Shown here: one piece after another, positions 55,257-64,000 of the stretch
Layout of the letters: each line of letters opens with the position of its first letter
How positions within the stretch are numbered: position 1 is the first letter of the stretch
Origin: JBGAJN01 sp044224905
GTDB taxonomy: Bacteria > Verrucomicrobiota > Verrucomicrobiia > Limisphaerales > JBGAJN01
DNA length: 64,000 nt
NCBI GenBank assembly: GCA_044224905.1
Contig: JBGAJN010000003.1
Location: forward strand, 620,001 to 684,000
Direction: 5' to 3'
The notes under the pieces: model-generated
The model's input: only the letters and a program-made list of their open reading frames with translations
Told to the model about the DNA's origin: nothing
Database searches by the model: none
Made by a program: the position numbers and the translations under genes

Positions 55257-58200
55257 TTAGCGGAAATACAATTTCACAAAATCATTGTTCTCGAGTGGCA
55301 GCGTCACTTCCACGCTTTGCGCCGAGGTCTGTCGAAAAGCGATGGCGCCGTGGCGCGCGGATTCGACGCGGGCAACCGCCTTCGGAGCGGCAATGGTCAT
55401 CGAAAACTTGTCGATGGGCACGGCGGTGTAGTTCGCCAAAGGAATGACTATACCTCGAGCCTGCGGCATATACACCGCATCCACCAACGGCGCACTGCAA
55501 GTGATGGGCTTCTTGACACCCGCCGCGTGAACCGGGGTCAGCAGGAGATTACGCACGTCTTCGGGGAATTGCCACGGGTTCGCCGTCCGCTCCAGCAACA
55601 CGGCGTCACGTGCTTCCGCTGGCAAGAGCGCGGCGCTGTCGGTGACTTTCTTCTGAAGAACATTCCGCGCCTCGAGCGCCGATTTGATGTACGCGACCGA
55701 AGGCAGGAAGCCGACGCAATAGACCGTCCCCTTCCCTGCCCCGCCGCGAACGATCGCCGCCGACTTGTCCTTGAAAGTGGCGAGCGCTTCCACGCGGTCC
55801 CGCGGCACGAGGGCTTGTTTCACGGCGAGGACTTCCGCCGAACCACCGCTCCAACGCACTTCGTCCTTCGCGGTGAGCGCCGCGAGGTAACGACCCGACG
55901 ACGAGTGTTGCTGCAAATCCTTCACCGCGCCGCGCGTGGCGGGCAGCAAATCGTCGAGCGTGGTGAGCGGGCGATTGATTTCATCGCGCGATGCGGCACC
56001 GGCCGTCAGCCAAAGCGTCCCGCCATGTTGCACCCATTGCTTCAACTTTTCCGCGGCAGCGCGAGTGAGATTCGGTCCCGTGAGATAGCAGACGGAATAG
56101 TTCTCCAACGAACCTTTCGCAGCCTGCGCTTCCGAAACTATATCCACCGGCACCTGCGCGTGGGCGAGCGCGATCCATGTGTGCATGCGGTCAAAGCCGT
56201 AGGCGAGGTTGCCATTGACGGTCCACACGTCACTCGCGGAACTGTAGAGCAACGCGACTTTCGCGGGCGCGGGCATGGCGGTGAACAACAGATCTTCGAC
56301 GGCGCCGATCTCGCGGGTGAGCGCGGCATTCGCCGACCACGTCTCGGGCTTGCCCTGCCAGACGTGCGAGCGCCAATACGGTCCGCCTTCGTGCGTCGCC
56401 CACGTGGGGCCGTAGCTGAAGCTATTGAAAATCTTCACGCCGCGAGCAACTTCGCTCGTGGCCTTGAGTTTGATGTCCCACGGCTTGCGCCCGGCGTGTG
56501 CGATGAGGTGATGCCCGATGACTTGTCCACGGTCGCGGGCGGCGGCGCGCATGAGATCGACGTTGAACGACGCGCATTGATACGTGGACGCTCCATTGGA
56601 CCAGTCTTCGCCCCAGATGGCGTTTTGATCGGGGTCGTCGAGCAGTTCGAAATAGTCCACGCCTTGATTGTAGAAGTTGCCCACGTAAACCGCGCCATCG
56701 CTGAAGTTCGCCAACACCGGAAACGTCCCGCCATAGGCTTGCTCCACCAACTTGCGTTGCGTGGCCATGAAGTCACCAAGCGCACGCGTGCGAAAGCGTT
56801 GTGAAAAATAATATAACGCTGGAAACGCGTCGCGCTGCTCAGCGGTGACGATTTTGACGGCGTCCCAATCCTTAACGAGCAAGTCAACGGGCGTCTTGCC
56901 CATTGCCTTCAACCAAGCTCGGAACTTCACCGCATACGACGGATCGCTCGCGCAGAATTCGAGCGGCTGGCCCGTCGGCTCGTCGGTAAGTTCGCTGAAT
57001 ACGATATCCTTCACCGCGCCACCCTTCTTTTTGAACTCAGCCGCCGCGGCGGTGATGCGCGCCTTCATCTTCTCGACGTCGGGATCGCAGTAGGATTTGT
57101 CTTTCATCAACCACGCTCCGCCGATGTGGCGGAGGTGCGATGGCGTGAAACCGAAGTAATCGAGCGTTCTCTGCTCGCGCGCCCGCACAGCTTCGTCGGG
57201 CGGCGTGAAGCTGTTGTCGATGTTCGCGGTGACGAAGAACGGGAATTTCTCCAACGGTTTTCCGTGCGTGGGCCAGATGTGCGCGTCGGCGAGCTTGCCG
57301 GTGGCTTCCGCGATTTCGCGATCGGTCTTGAACAAAGCGAGATTTTCCTGCGTGAGCAAATTCGGCGGCGTGAAGATCGCCACGGTGCCGGGTTTGTTAT
57401 CGAGCTCGAGCGTGCGCACGATGGCTTTCTCATCCGGAGCGGTGGCGAACTCAAATGTGGCGCGCAATCGCTCCGCATATTCGGTGTAAGCGTGACGCGC
57501 CGTGATGTGCAGCATCGCGCCGGAGTCCTGGTAAATCATCGGCGTGATGTTGCACCACGGCGTGCGGTCGCCGGATTTCAACAGATCCGACTTTTTAACG
57601 CTTACGCTGGCCACCGCACCCGCACGTCCCAGCGAGTAGTGTTGATACCACGGAGCGTGAAAGTGATCGGCGAAGATGTGAATATAGGCGGCCTTCTCGT
57701 AGCCCTCGCCGAGCGTGACGCGCACAAAAGTCTGCGCGCCGTAATGAAGATGATTCGGCACCAGCTTTTCATCCATTGTCAGCAGCAGGCAATCGACCTG
57801 CCGCGCGAGGGCCGAGGCATTCTTGTTCTCGTGCTTGCTGAGACGGAGCGTCACGTCGCCTTCCGGGAGATCAACCCCGAAGGACTTCCACACTTCGACC
57901 GGTTTCGTTCGATCTCCGGCAAACTCGATATCGAACAGCGCAGCGCCCAGCATGCGTTCACCCGCCAGCACCGTGACGTGAAACGGCCCGCGATATTTCG
58001 GATGACTGCTGTAGCGCACCCAGACTCGATAATGTCCCGCGTCCTTGATGTTCACGGTCGTGGTAGCGACGCCGTCCTTCGCACCGCCGGAGCCGTTGAG
58101 CGTCGCAACGCCCGACGCCTGCTTCGCACTCGGCCCAGACTCCACCACCCATCCGCCGGACGATTTGAAACTTTCCGCCTCAATGAAAACCTCGCCCGCT

Positions 58201-58268
58201 CGCGCCAAACCCGCCAGCAACGCCACAACTGCCCATCCGACAAGAAAGCTGATTTTCAAGAATCGCAT
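55257..58268 (-). CDS. Large exported glycoside-hydrolase-like protein with N-terminal carbohydrate-binding-type domain
   Basis: 1003 residues. After a signal peptide (MRFLKISFLVGWAVVALLAGLARAG) a beta-sandwich region (VFIEAESFKSSGGWVVESG to RLSKHENKNAS) looks like a carbohydrate-binding module. A long central segment (about residues 350-680) with KDIVFSELTDEPTG, AVKFRAWLKAMGKT, DFMATQRKLVEQAYGG and HHLIAHAGRKPWDIK resembles a TIM-barrel hydrolase. A later part (VALLYSSASDVWTVNG, YLTGPNLTRAAAEKLKQWVQHGGTLWLTAG) resembles the amidotransferase-like domain of GH42-type proteins. Exact GH family not assigned. An ATG at 58325 would overlap the upstream stop (ATGA) and is an alternative start with 19 more residues. 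Last gene of a minus-strand unit with the sulfatase and DUF1501. Confidence 0.82.
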   Translation of the reverse strand: MRFLKISFLVGWAVVALLAGLARAGEVFIEAESFKSSGGWVVESGPSAKQASGVATLNGSGGAKDGVATTTVNIKDAGHYRVWVRYSSHPKYRGPFHVTVLAGERMLGAALFDIEFAGDRTKPVEVWKSFGVDLPEGDVTLRLSKHENKNASALARQVDCLLLTMDEKLVPNHLHYGAQTFVRVTLGEGYEKAAYIHIFADHFHAPWYQHYSLGRAGAVASVSVKKSDLLKSGDRTPWCNITPMIYQDSGAMLHITARHAYTEYAERLRATFEFATAPDEKAIVRTLELDNKPGTVAIFTPPNLLTQENLALFKTDREIAEATGKLADAHIWPTHGKPLEKFPFFVTANIDNSFTPPDEAVRAREQRTLDYFGFTPSHLRHIGGAWLMKDKSYCDPDVEKMKARITAAAAEFKKKGGAVKDIVFSELTDEPTGQPLEFCASDPSYAVKFRAWLKAMGKTPVDLLVKDWDAVKIVTAEQRDAFPALYYFSQRFRTRALGDFMATQRKLVEQAYGGTFPVLANFSDGAVYVGNFYNQGVDYFELLDDPDQNAIWGEDWSNGASTYQCASFNVDLMRAAARDRGQVIGHHLIAHAGRKPWDIKLKATSEVARGVKIFNSFSYGPTWATHEGGPYWRSHVWQGKPETWSANAALTREIGAVEDLLFTAMPAPAKVALLYSSASDVWTVNGNLAYGFDRMHTWIALAHAQVPVDIVSEAQAAKGSLENYSVCYLTGPNLTRAAAEKLKQWVQHGGTLWLTAGAASRDEINRPLTTLDDLLPATRGAVKDLQQHSSSGRYLAALTAKDEVRWSGGSAEVLAVKQALVPRDRVEALATFKDKSAAIVRGGAGKGTVYCVGFLPSVAYIKSALEARNVLQKKVTDSAALLPAEARDAVLLERTANPWQFPEDVRNLLLTPVHAAGVKKPITCSAPLVDAVYMPQARGIVIPLANYTAVPIDKFSMTIAAPKAVARVESARHGAIAFRQTSAQSVEVTLPLENNDFVKLYFR

Positions 58269-58321
58269 AAGCGTTTGCTTTGGTTGTTCAGGAAACTCTC
58301 GGCAAACATCCAATCGCCGCG

Positions 58322-59767
58322 TCATTTGCGCTTCACCAAGACAAGATCATTCTTCCGCACTGCGGCGAGTTTCTCGGCGAGCTTTGCCTTGAATGACGTC
58401 ACAATCGACGCGTGCTCGGACGAACTGGCGAGGTTGCTGTATTGCTTCGGATCCTTCTTCATGTCGAAGAGTTCGATGCCGCCACTCGCATTCTCGGCAT
58501 ATTGGATATATGCCCAGCGGTCATCGCGGAGGAGCAGCCCTCTGCTCGTACCGGCCACGCTGAACGCGGTGTCGCGAACCTCCCGCTTGGGATCATCGAG
58601 GATGGGGGTGAGATCTTTGCCTTGAAGGCGCGTGGGAACTTCGAGCCCGCACAAACTCGCAGTGGTGGGATAAAGATCGAGTAGCTCAACAAACGATTCG
58701 CTCACGGCGGCCCTCTTGCCGGGCACGCTGATAATCAAGGGAACCTTCGCGGATTCATCGCGCAAGCTGACCTTCGCCCAGAAATCGTGTTCGCCGAGGT
58801 GGTAGCCATGGTCGCTGGTGAAGATGACGATGGTATTGTCCGCCTTGCCGGATTTCTCCAACGCGTCGAGCACTTTGCCCACCTGCGCATCCATGAACGT
58901 CACCGCCGCGTAATATCCAGCGATGGCTTTCTTCTGTTTCGTCACGTCCATCTGCATGTTCACGCTCGTCTTGTAATTGATGCCGAGCTTCGGGATGTCG
59001 TCCCAGTCGCCAGGAACTTTTTCGGGCAACACCATCGCCTCCCAAGGAAACGCCTTGTGATACGACTTCGGTGAGACGAACGGCACGTGCGGCCGCACGA
59101 AACCGACGGCGAGAAAAAACGGCTTGTCCTTGTGTTGCGCGATCAACTCGCACGCCTTCGCCGCGGTCTTGCCGTCGGAGTGAACCATGTCATCGCCGTC
59201 CGCCGCGACGACAACGAACGTGTTGCCGCCCATCACGGGCTTCTTGCCATCAGGATTGCGCTCGAGCGTTTCGCCAATGCCAGGCGCTTTCCATTCGGGG
59301 CCCTGGCTGTTGAAGCGCTCCGTCCACGACGCATCGTCGTCCGCGCTGTCCGCGCCCTTTTCGATGTCGCCGGGCACGCCCATGTGGAAGATCTTGCTGA
59401 CGCGCGCGGAATAATAGCCAGCGTTCTTAAAATGCTGCGACCACGTCGCGCGCTCGCCGAGAACGGGACGCGGATTGGTGTAACCTTGAACACCCGTCGC
59501 GTGCGGATAGTAGCCGGACATGAACGACGCGCGCGACGGCCCGCAGTAAGTGCCCTGACAATACGCCCGAGTGAAGAGCGTTCCGCGCGCCGCAAGCCGG
59601 TCAATATTCGGCGTCTGGCACACCTTGTTGCCGTAGCACGAGAGCGCCGTGGAGGTCAGGTCATCGGAGATGATGAAAAGCACATTGGGCTTCGACTTTT
59701 CGGCAGCTTGAACTACGGCCAACGATGCCAGCAGAAGGAAAAGGAAGATCAATTGTTTCATGTTCAT
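58322..59767 (-). CDS. Exported sulfatase, iduronate-2-sulfatase-like (second copy)
   Basis: 481 residues. A signal peptide (MNMKQLIFLFLLLASLAVVQA) precedes the metal-binding Asp35-Asp36 (IISDDLTS) and the modification motif C-G-P-S-R at Cys75. The second block is IFTSDHGYHLGEHDFWAK. It is related to the sulfatase at 140-1597 in overall plan, but the sequences differ enough to suggest different substrates. The frame extends upstream to 59950, yet the ATG at 59767 gives the signal peptide. It follows DUF1501 by 23 bases and its stop overlaps a possible start of the glycoside-hydrolase-like gene. Confidence 0.94.
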   Translation of the reverse strand: MNMKQLIFLFLLLASLAVVQAAEKSKPNVLFIISDDLTSTALSCYGNKVCQTPNIDRLAARGTLFTRAYCQGTYCGPSRASFMSGYYPHATGVQGYTNPRPVLGERATWSQHFKNAGYYSARVSKIFHMGVPGDIEKGADSADDDASWTERFNSQGPEWKAPGIGETLERNPDGKKPVMGGNTFVVVAADGDDMVHSDGKTAAKACELIAQHKDKPFFLAVGFVRPHVPFVSPKSYHKAFPWEAMVLPEKVPGDWDDIPKLGINYKTSVNMQMDVTKQKKAIAGYYAAVTFMDAQVGKVLDALEKSGKADNTIVIFTSDHGYHLGEHDFWAKVSLRDESAKVPLIISVPGKRAAVSESFVELLDLYPTTASLCGLEVPTRLQGKDLTPILDDPKREVRDTAFSVAGTSRGLLLRDDRWAYIQYAENASGGIELFDMKKDPKQYSNLASSSEHASIVTSFKAKLAEKLAAVRKNDLVLVKRK

Positions 59768-59790
59768 GTCAGTTGCCGATGTCGCAGAAA

Positions 59791-61257
59791 TCACGCGATC
59801 AACTTGTGCACGACTTCGCCGGCAATGTCGGTGAGACGGAAGTCGCGACCCTGAAACCGGTAAGTGAGCCTGGTATGATCGAAACCGAATTGGTGGAGAA
59901 TCGTGGCGTGGAGATCGTGCACGTGCACGGGATCTTTGGTGACGTTCCACGCAATGTCATCGGTCTCGCCGACCACCTGCCCGCCCTTGACGCCGCCGCC
60001 GGCGAGCCAGAGGCTGAACGCATTCGGGTGATGGTCACGGCCGGTGACCGACTTGTAGCTGGGACGATTTTCACCCAGTGCGGTGCGGCCGAACTCCGAA
60101 CCGCAAATCACCATCGTATCTTCCAGCAAGCCGCGCTGTTTCAAATCCTTTACCAAAGCGGCGATGGGTTGATCGACGAGCGCGCAATTGTGCGGCAGTT
60201 CAACATTTATACGGCTGTGATGATCCCACGAGGCGTGGAAAAGATTCACCACCCGCACGCCGCGTTCGATCAGCCGACGCGCCATCAAACAATTCCGCGC
60301 GAAGGGACCGAAGAGTCCGACACCGCCACGATTTCCACCGGCGATGGCCGGCTCCCGACGATCCAATCCATACATCGCAAGGGTTTCTTTCGATTCGCCC
60401 GAGAGATCCATCAGCTCTGGCGCAGCCGTCTGCATGCGGAAGGCGAGTTCGTAAGCAGCTATGCGACTGTTGATCTCGGCGTCGCCCGCGTCGGTGTGAT
60501 GCAACGCATTCAACTGCGTCACCGCATTGATGCTCCGCTGCTGCATGGCGGGCGTGAAGCCGGGCGGATTTTCGAGATTGAGTACCGGCGCGCCTTCGTT
60601 GCGGAACAGCACGCCCGAATAATTCGTCGGGAGAAATCCGCTCGACCAACTGGCCGAGCCGCCGGGCAAGCCGCGGCCAACAGTCACGAGCACCACGAAG
60701 CCGGGAAGATTTTTTGATTCGCTTCCCAGCCCGTAGCTGAGCCACGAGCCGATGCTTGGCCGACCCATGATCGGCGAACCGGTGTTCATCATGAGCTGGC
60801 CGGGGACGTGATTAAATTGGTCGGTGTGCATCGAGCGGACGAGGCAAATGTCGTCCGCAATGGAGCCGATGTGCGGAATGAGGTCGGACAGCTCCATGCC
60901 GCATTGCCCGTGCTTCTTGAAGGTGCGCGGGCTGCCCATGATGCGCGCGGATTCCTTGGCGATGAAGGCGAAGCGGACGTTCTCCAACATCGACGCCGGC
61001 ATCGGCTGACCATCGAGCCGGTTGAGCGTGGGTTTCGGATCGTAGAGATCCATCTGGCTCGGGCCGCCTTCCAGATAAATGTAGATGCAATTCTTCGCGC
61101 GAGCGCGATGGTGCGGCGCCCGCGGCCCCGACGATGTTTCCGGGACCGCCAATACGCCCTGCTCCTGCAGCAACTGCGCGAGCGCAAGGCCGCCGATTCC
61201 ACCGCAGGCCCGCGAGAGGAAGCGGCGGCGGCTGAAGTTGGGATGCATGAGTGACAT
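59791..61257 (-). CDS. Tat-exported DUF1501 protein (second copy)
   Basis: 488 residues with a twin-arginine signal (SRRRFLSRACGGIGGLALAQLL). The DUF1501 core is visible in NCIYIYLEGGPSQMDLYDPKPT, LVRSMHTDQFNHVPGQLMMNTG, MICGSEFGRTALGENRP-type sequence and LAGGGVKGGQVVGETDD. The start at 61257 is chosen because MSLMHPNFSRRRF puts the Tat motif at the N-terminus; the longer frame to 61416 overlaps the upstream gene. It starts 5 bases after the stop of the DUF1549/DUF1553 gene, showing tight coupling. It mirrors the pair at 51459-55142. Confidence 0.94.
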   Translation of the reverse strand: MSLMHPNFSRRRFLSRACGGIGGLALAQLLQEQGVLAVPETSSGPRAPHHRARAKNCIYIYLEGGPSQMDLYDPKPTLNRLDGQPMPASMLENVRFAFIAKESARIMGSPRTFKKHGQCGMELSDLIPHIGSIADDICLVRSMHTDQFNHVPGQLMMNTGSPIMGRPSIGSWLSYGLGSESKNLPGFVVLVTVGRGLPGGSASWSSGFLPTNYSGVLFRNEGAPVLNLENPPGFTPAMQQRSINAVTQLNALHHTDAGDAEINSRIAAYELAFRMQTAAPELMDLSGESKETLAMYGLDRREPAIAGGNRGGVGLFGPFARNCLMARRLIERGVRVVNLFHASWDHHSRINVELPHNCALVDQPIAALVKDLKQRGLLEDTMVICGSEFGRTALGENRPSYKSVTGRDHHPNAFSLWLAGGGVKGGQVVGETDDIAWNVTKDPVHVHDLHATILHQFGFDHTRLTYRFQGRDFRLTDIAGEVVHKLIA

Positions 61258-61262
61258 GACGG

Positions 61263-64000
61263 TTACTCCCGCGTGATGAATTCGTCGAGGTTCATGATCA
61301 CCCGCACCACGGCGACCATCGCGGTCTTCGCATCGCCGCCGGTGAGTTTGAGTTGATCTTCGTGAAGCGAACGCAACGCCAGCATTTCCCCATCGCGCGC
61401 ACGTCGACCCACGCAATGCTCAAAAGCCTGACGGAGGCGTGCGGCAATGTCGCCGGGTTGAGCGGCGAGCCGGTGCCCCAGCGCCTGACTGCATTCGAAG
61501 AAGACCGGATCGTTCAACAGCGTGAGCGCTTGCAGCGGCGTGTTCGATCGCTCGCGTCGCGTGCACGTCACGCTGGAGTCCGGCGCGTCGAAGGTCAGCA
61601 GCATCGGATAGGGAATGTTCCGCCGGAGGTGAATGTAGAGCCCGCGACGGTATTGCGCGTCGCCTTTCGTGGCAGGCCAGCTCTTGTCACGACCGACCGC
61701 AGTGACAAATCCAGGCAACGGCGGGTATATACTAGGACCGCCGATCTTCGCGTTGAGCAGCCCGCTCGTAGCGAGGAACACATCACGCACCGCCTCGGCT
61801 TCGAGGCGACTGCGCGATTGGCGCGCGAGCAGCGTGTTCAACGGGTCACGATCCACTAGATCCACCCGAGCGGCGGAGCTTTGTTGATACGTCGCCGACG
61901 TCACGATGAGACGAATCAATTGTTTGCGACTCCAGCCGAGGCGGATGAATTCCGTGGCGAGGTAATCGAGTAGTTCCGGATGCGTGGGCGGTTCTCCGCG
62001 CGTACCGAAGTCGTCCACGGTATTCACAAGGCCACGACCGAAAAGGTTTTTCCAGAGGTGATTCACAGCCACGCGGCTGGTCAGCGGGTTCGCCGGATCA
62101 ACAAGCCAGTTGGCGAGATCCAGCCGGTCAGCACCGGAACTCTTGCGCGGCCGGAAAGCCGGGAGAACGTCGGGAACTCCCGGCGTCACACGCTCGCCTT
62201 TGCGCATAAAATCGCCGCGCACATGCACGAAAGTGTCGCGCGGCTTGGAGACGGCGAGCGTCTGCGCCTTGCTCTTCGGCACGGCTGGCTTGTTCGCTTC
62301 ATGCGTTTGCAAGTCGGCGCGAAGTTTGCGCAGTTCCGGATCGAGTTGCTGAAAATAGCCACTGAGCATCTGGCCTTGTTCAGCGGTGCGGCTTTTGGCG
62401 GGAGTCTCGCGCACCACAGTGATTTCTTCACTCACGGTATCGCCACCCAAAGGCGGAGCATCGGCCGTCACAGCAAATCTCAAACGTCGAAAAGCCTCAC
62501 CGTAACCGCCGCGTTGATCGAGAGTGAGCACGAGACGATCGCCATCCTTCAACTCCAGCGGCGTGGCGAACTCGAACACGGCGCGATGATTCTGGCCCAC
62601 GTTCGGCGAGATGTTCCAGCCAGTGGAGGTGTCGCCGTCAATCGCCGCAGTGATGGGAGACCCCGCAGGCGAATGCGCGCTGACCGCGGTACGAAAAGTC
62701 ACCGGCTCCAGCTTGCCGCCGCCAGCGCGTCGGATTGCTGCGGTGAATTCGGAGAGAATCGCGCCGCCTTTTCGTCCGCGTCCAACCGTGCGCCCCTTCT
62801 TGTCTTCACCGAGCGCTTCGAGTTGAAGCCCCGTGGCGTTGGGGAGGCCAACCGTGAGTTCGATCGTGTAAATGTCCGTCGGCGCATTTTTGCCAGAGGA
62901 TGCCACGGTATGGTCGGGTCCAATCACCAGGGTCGCGCCACCCGTCGATTTCGCGGAACGGGGAACAAGCGTCGCCCAGCGATTCGTCGATGGACGAGCG
63001 CCGCGCTCCCACGCCAATTGCGCGGCGGGAAGCTTGTTCGCGATGTAATCATCGATGGCTGTCTTGAGCTGGTCTCGCTTTGCCTCCCACGCTGCCTTCT
63101 TTTTCTGGACGGAAGCGAGGTCGTCACCCTTGGTGGTGGCGATGTCGACGTCATCCGTGTTGTTGAAAAAAGCATAGAGCGAAAAGAATTCCCGCTGGCT
63201 AATGGGATCGTATTTATGCGCATGACACTCCGCGCAACCGAGCGTCAGCCCCAGCCAGACCGCGCCCGTGGTGGCCACGCGTTCCACGGCAATCTTGCAA
63301 CGATCCTCCTCGCGATCCACGCCCGCCTCGGCGTTCTTGAGCGTGTTGCGATGAAACCCGGTGGCAATCTTCTGATCGAGCGTGGCGCCCGGCAGGAGGT
63401 CACCAGCGAGTTGCTCGATGGTGAACCGGTCGAACGGCAGATCACGGTTAATCGCGTCAATGACCCAATCGCGATAGACGTAAGCAAACGGTCGCACTGA
63501 GTCGTTGAGATAACCGTCGCTGTCGGCGTAACGCGCGAGATCGAGCCAGTGGCGCGCCCAACGTTCACCGAAATGTGGCGATGCGAGCAGGCGATCAACA
63601 AGGCGCTCGTAGGACTTCGGATCGCGATTACTCACGAAGGCGCGCACGTCCGCAAGCGTTGGTGGCAACCCCGTAAGATCGAGCGACACGCGGCGGATCA
63701 ACGTCTCGCGACTCGCGACGGGCGACGGTTTGATTCCTTCCGTTTCCAACCGGGCGCGGATGAAGGCATCGATCCGATTCTGGTCTGGAACATTTCCCGG
63801 CACCGCTGGGCGCCGCGGAGCGACGAAGGCCCAATGGGTCCACTGACTCGGAACTTCATCAGCGGGAGCAGAAGCACCTTCGTCGATCCAGCGCTTGATC
63901 AAAGCCACCTGTTCAACGGAGAGCGGACTCCGCTGATACGGCATCTGCGGCAACTGGCCGTGCGGACCTTGCACCAACTTGACGAGCAAGCTCTCGTCGC
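61263..64000 (-). CDS. DUF1549/DUF1553 cytochrome-type protein, partial at the right edge
   Basis: At least 908 residues visible; the frame is still open at the window end, so the N-terminus is missing. The visible N-terminal end (LLVKLVQGPHGQLPQMPYQRSPLSVEQVALIKRWIDEGA) is the end of a PSCyt1 cytochrome module whose CxxCH must lie outside. DUF1549 follows (RRVSLDLTGLPPTLADVRAFV, LGCAECHAHKYDPISQREFF with CAECH), then a middle beta domain and DUF1553 (NPLTSRVAVNHLWKNLFGRGLVNTVDDFGTRGEPPTHPELLD, TCTRRERSNTPLQALTLLNDPVFFE). This is the standard PSCyt1-PSCyt2-PSD1 architecture, unlike the BIG2-bearing copy at 51459. First visible gene of the unit DUF1549/1553-DUF1501-sulfatase-GH-like. Confidence 0.95.
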   Translation of the reverse strand, partial: DESLLVKLVQGPHGQLPQMPYQRSPLSVEQVALIKRWIDEGASAPADEVPSQWTHWAFVAPRRPAVPGNVPDQNRIDAFIRARLETEGIKPSPVASRETLIRRVSLDLTGLPPTLADVRAFVSNRDPKSYERLVDRLLASPHFGERWARHWLDLARYADSDGYLNDSVRPFAYVYRDWVIDAINRDLPFDRFTIEQLAGDLLPGATLDQKIATGFHRNTLKNAEAGVDREEDRCKIAVERVATTGAVWLGLTLGCAECHAHKYDPISQREFFSLYAFFNNTDDVDIATTKGDDLASVQKKKAAWEAKRDQLKTAIDDYIANKLPAAQLAWERGARPSTNRWATLVPRSAKSTGGATLVIGPDHTVASSGKNAPTDIYTIELTVGLPNATGLQLEALGEDKKGRTVGRGRKGGAILSEFTAAIRRAGGGKLEPVTFRTAVSAHSPAGSPITAAIDGDTSTGWNISPNVGQNHRAVFEFATPLELKDGDRLVLTLDQRGGYGEAFRRLRFAVTADAPPLGGDTVSEEITVVRETPAKSRTAEQGQMLSGYFQQLDPELRKLRADLQTHEANKPAVPKSKAQTLAVSKPRDTFVHVRGDFMRKGERVTPGVPDVLPAFRPRKSSGADRLDLANWLVDPANPLTSRVAVNHLWKNLFGRGLVNTVDDFGTRGEPPTHPELLDYLATEFIRLGWSRKQLIRLIVTSATYQQSSAARVDLVDRDPLNTLLARQSRSRLEAEAVRDVFLATSGLLNAKIGGPSIYPPLPGFVTAVGRDKSWPATKGDAQYRRGLYIHLRRNIPYPMLLTFDAPDSSVTCTRRERSNTPLQALTLLNDPVFFECSQALGHRLAAQPGDIAARLRQAFEHCVGRRARDGEMLALRSLHEDQLKLTGGDAKTAMVAVVRVIMNLDEFITRE

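Noticed and set aside
61980..63500. Plus-strand frame of about 500 codons opposite DUF1549/DUF1553
   Set aside because: Antisense shadow; the minus frame has the CAECH motif and the family blocks.

Overview
The window is a GC-rich, densely coded stretch of bacterial chromosome. Its gene content points to a Verrucomicrobia/PVC-type bacterium. The markers are paired DUF1549/DUF1553 and DUF1501 proteins, 'Planctomycete-type' cytochrome c modules, Cys-type sulfatases, several Tat-exported Gfo/Idh/MocA oxidoreductases and sugar isomerase-like proteins, Kelch proteins sharing a C-terminal tail, and many starts without a clear Shine-Dalgarno sequence. No rRNA, tRNA, integrase, transposase or CRISPR array was seen. 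The taxonomic call is inference from families, not from a marker gene.

Layout. 140-11188: an exported catabolic/accessory block (sulfatase, alpha/beta hydrolase, sialidase-like propeller, a large double FAD-oxidoreductase, a 14-repeat Kelch protein, an esterase). 11317-13464: a c-di-AMP (ydaO/yuaA) riboswitch leading into the potassium transporter Kup, the clearest regulatory element in the window. 13536-20337: housekeeping genes (an alpha-oxoamine-synthase-like PLP enzyme, a D-2-hydroxyacid dehydrogenase, then NusB, PHP phosphoesterase, FtsY, a small TPR-like lipoprotein, RibD and RibE). 20388-23759: a minus-strand group of Nudix, Gfo/Idh/MocA and a response regulator-PAS-PP2C phosphatase. 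23884-29759: four xylose-isomerase-like TIM-barrel proteins in two pairs, with small membrane and zinc-ribbon proteins and a MITE-like inverted-repeat element between them. 29872-32842: a tightly coupled HAD phosphatase / uncharacterised enzyme / PfkB kinase cassette, the best candidate for an undescribed pathway. 32851-38209: MscS, ApbE, a strong terminator, a Tat Gfo/Idh/MocA protein and a di-cytochrome c-SUMF1 fusion. 38278-40299: a VOC protein and a 7-repeat Kelch protein. 40349-42973: an SsuABC/TauABC-type importer. 43069-50756: a MoxR-DUF58-BatA-VWA operon with a zinc-ribbon-MoxR fusion, preceded by a two-TM potassium-channel-like protein. 50906-64000: a Nudix protein and two DUF1549/DUF1553 + DUF1501 modules facing each other, the second continuing into a sulfatase and a large carbohydrate-active-type protein. 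The last gene runs off the right edge.

How it fits together. The outer blocks look like export-based breakdown of sulfated or otherwise substituted polysaccharides: sulfatases, esterases, a sialidase-like protein, a glycosidase-like protein, Tat oxidoreductases and sugar isomerases for released sugars, and surface cytochrome/DUF1501 modules of unknown mechanism. The centre is core metabolism, secretion, riboflavin synthesis and ion/osmotic control (Kup under c-di-AMP, MscS, a TVGYGD channel). Functional statements on substrates are inference unless a motif is cited.
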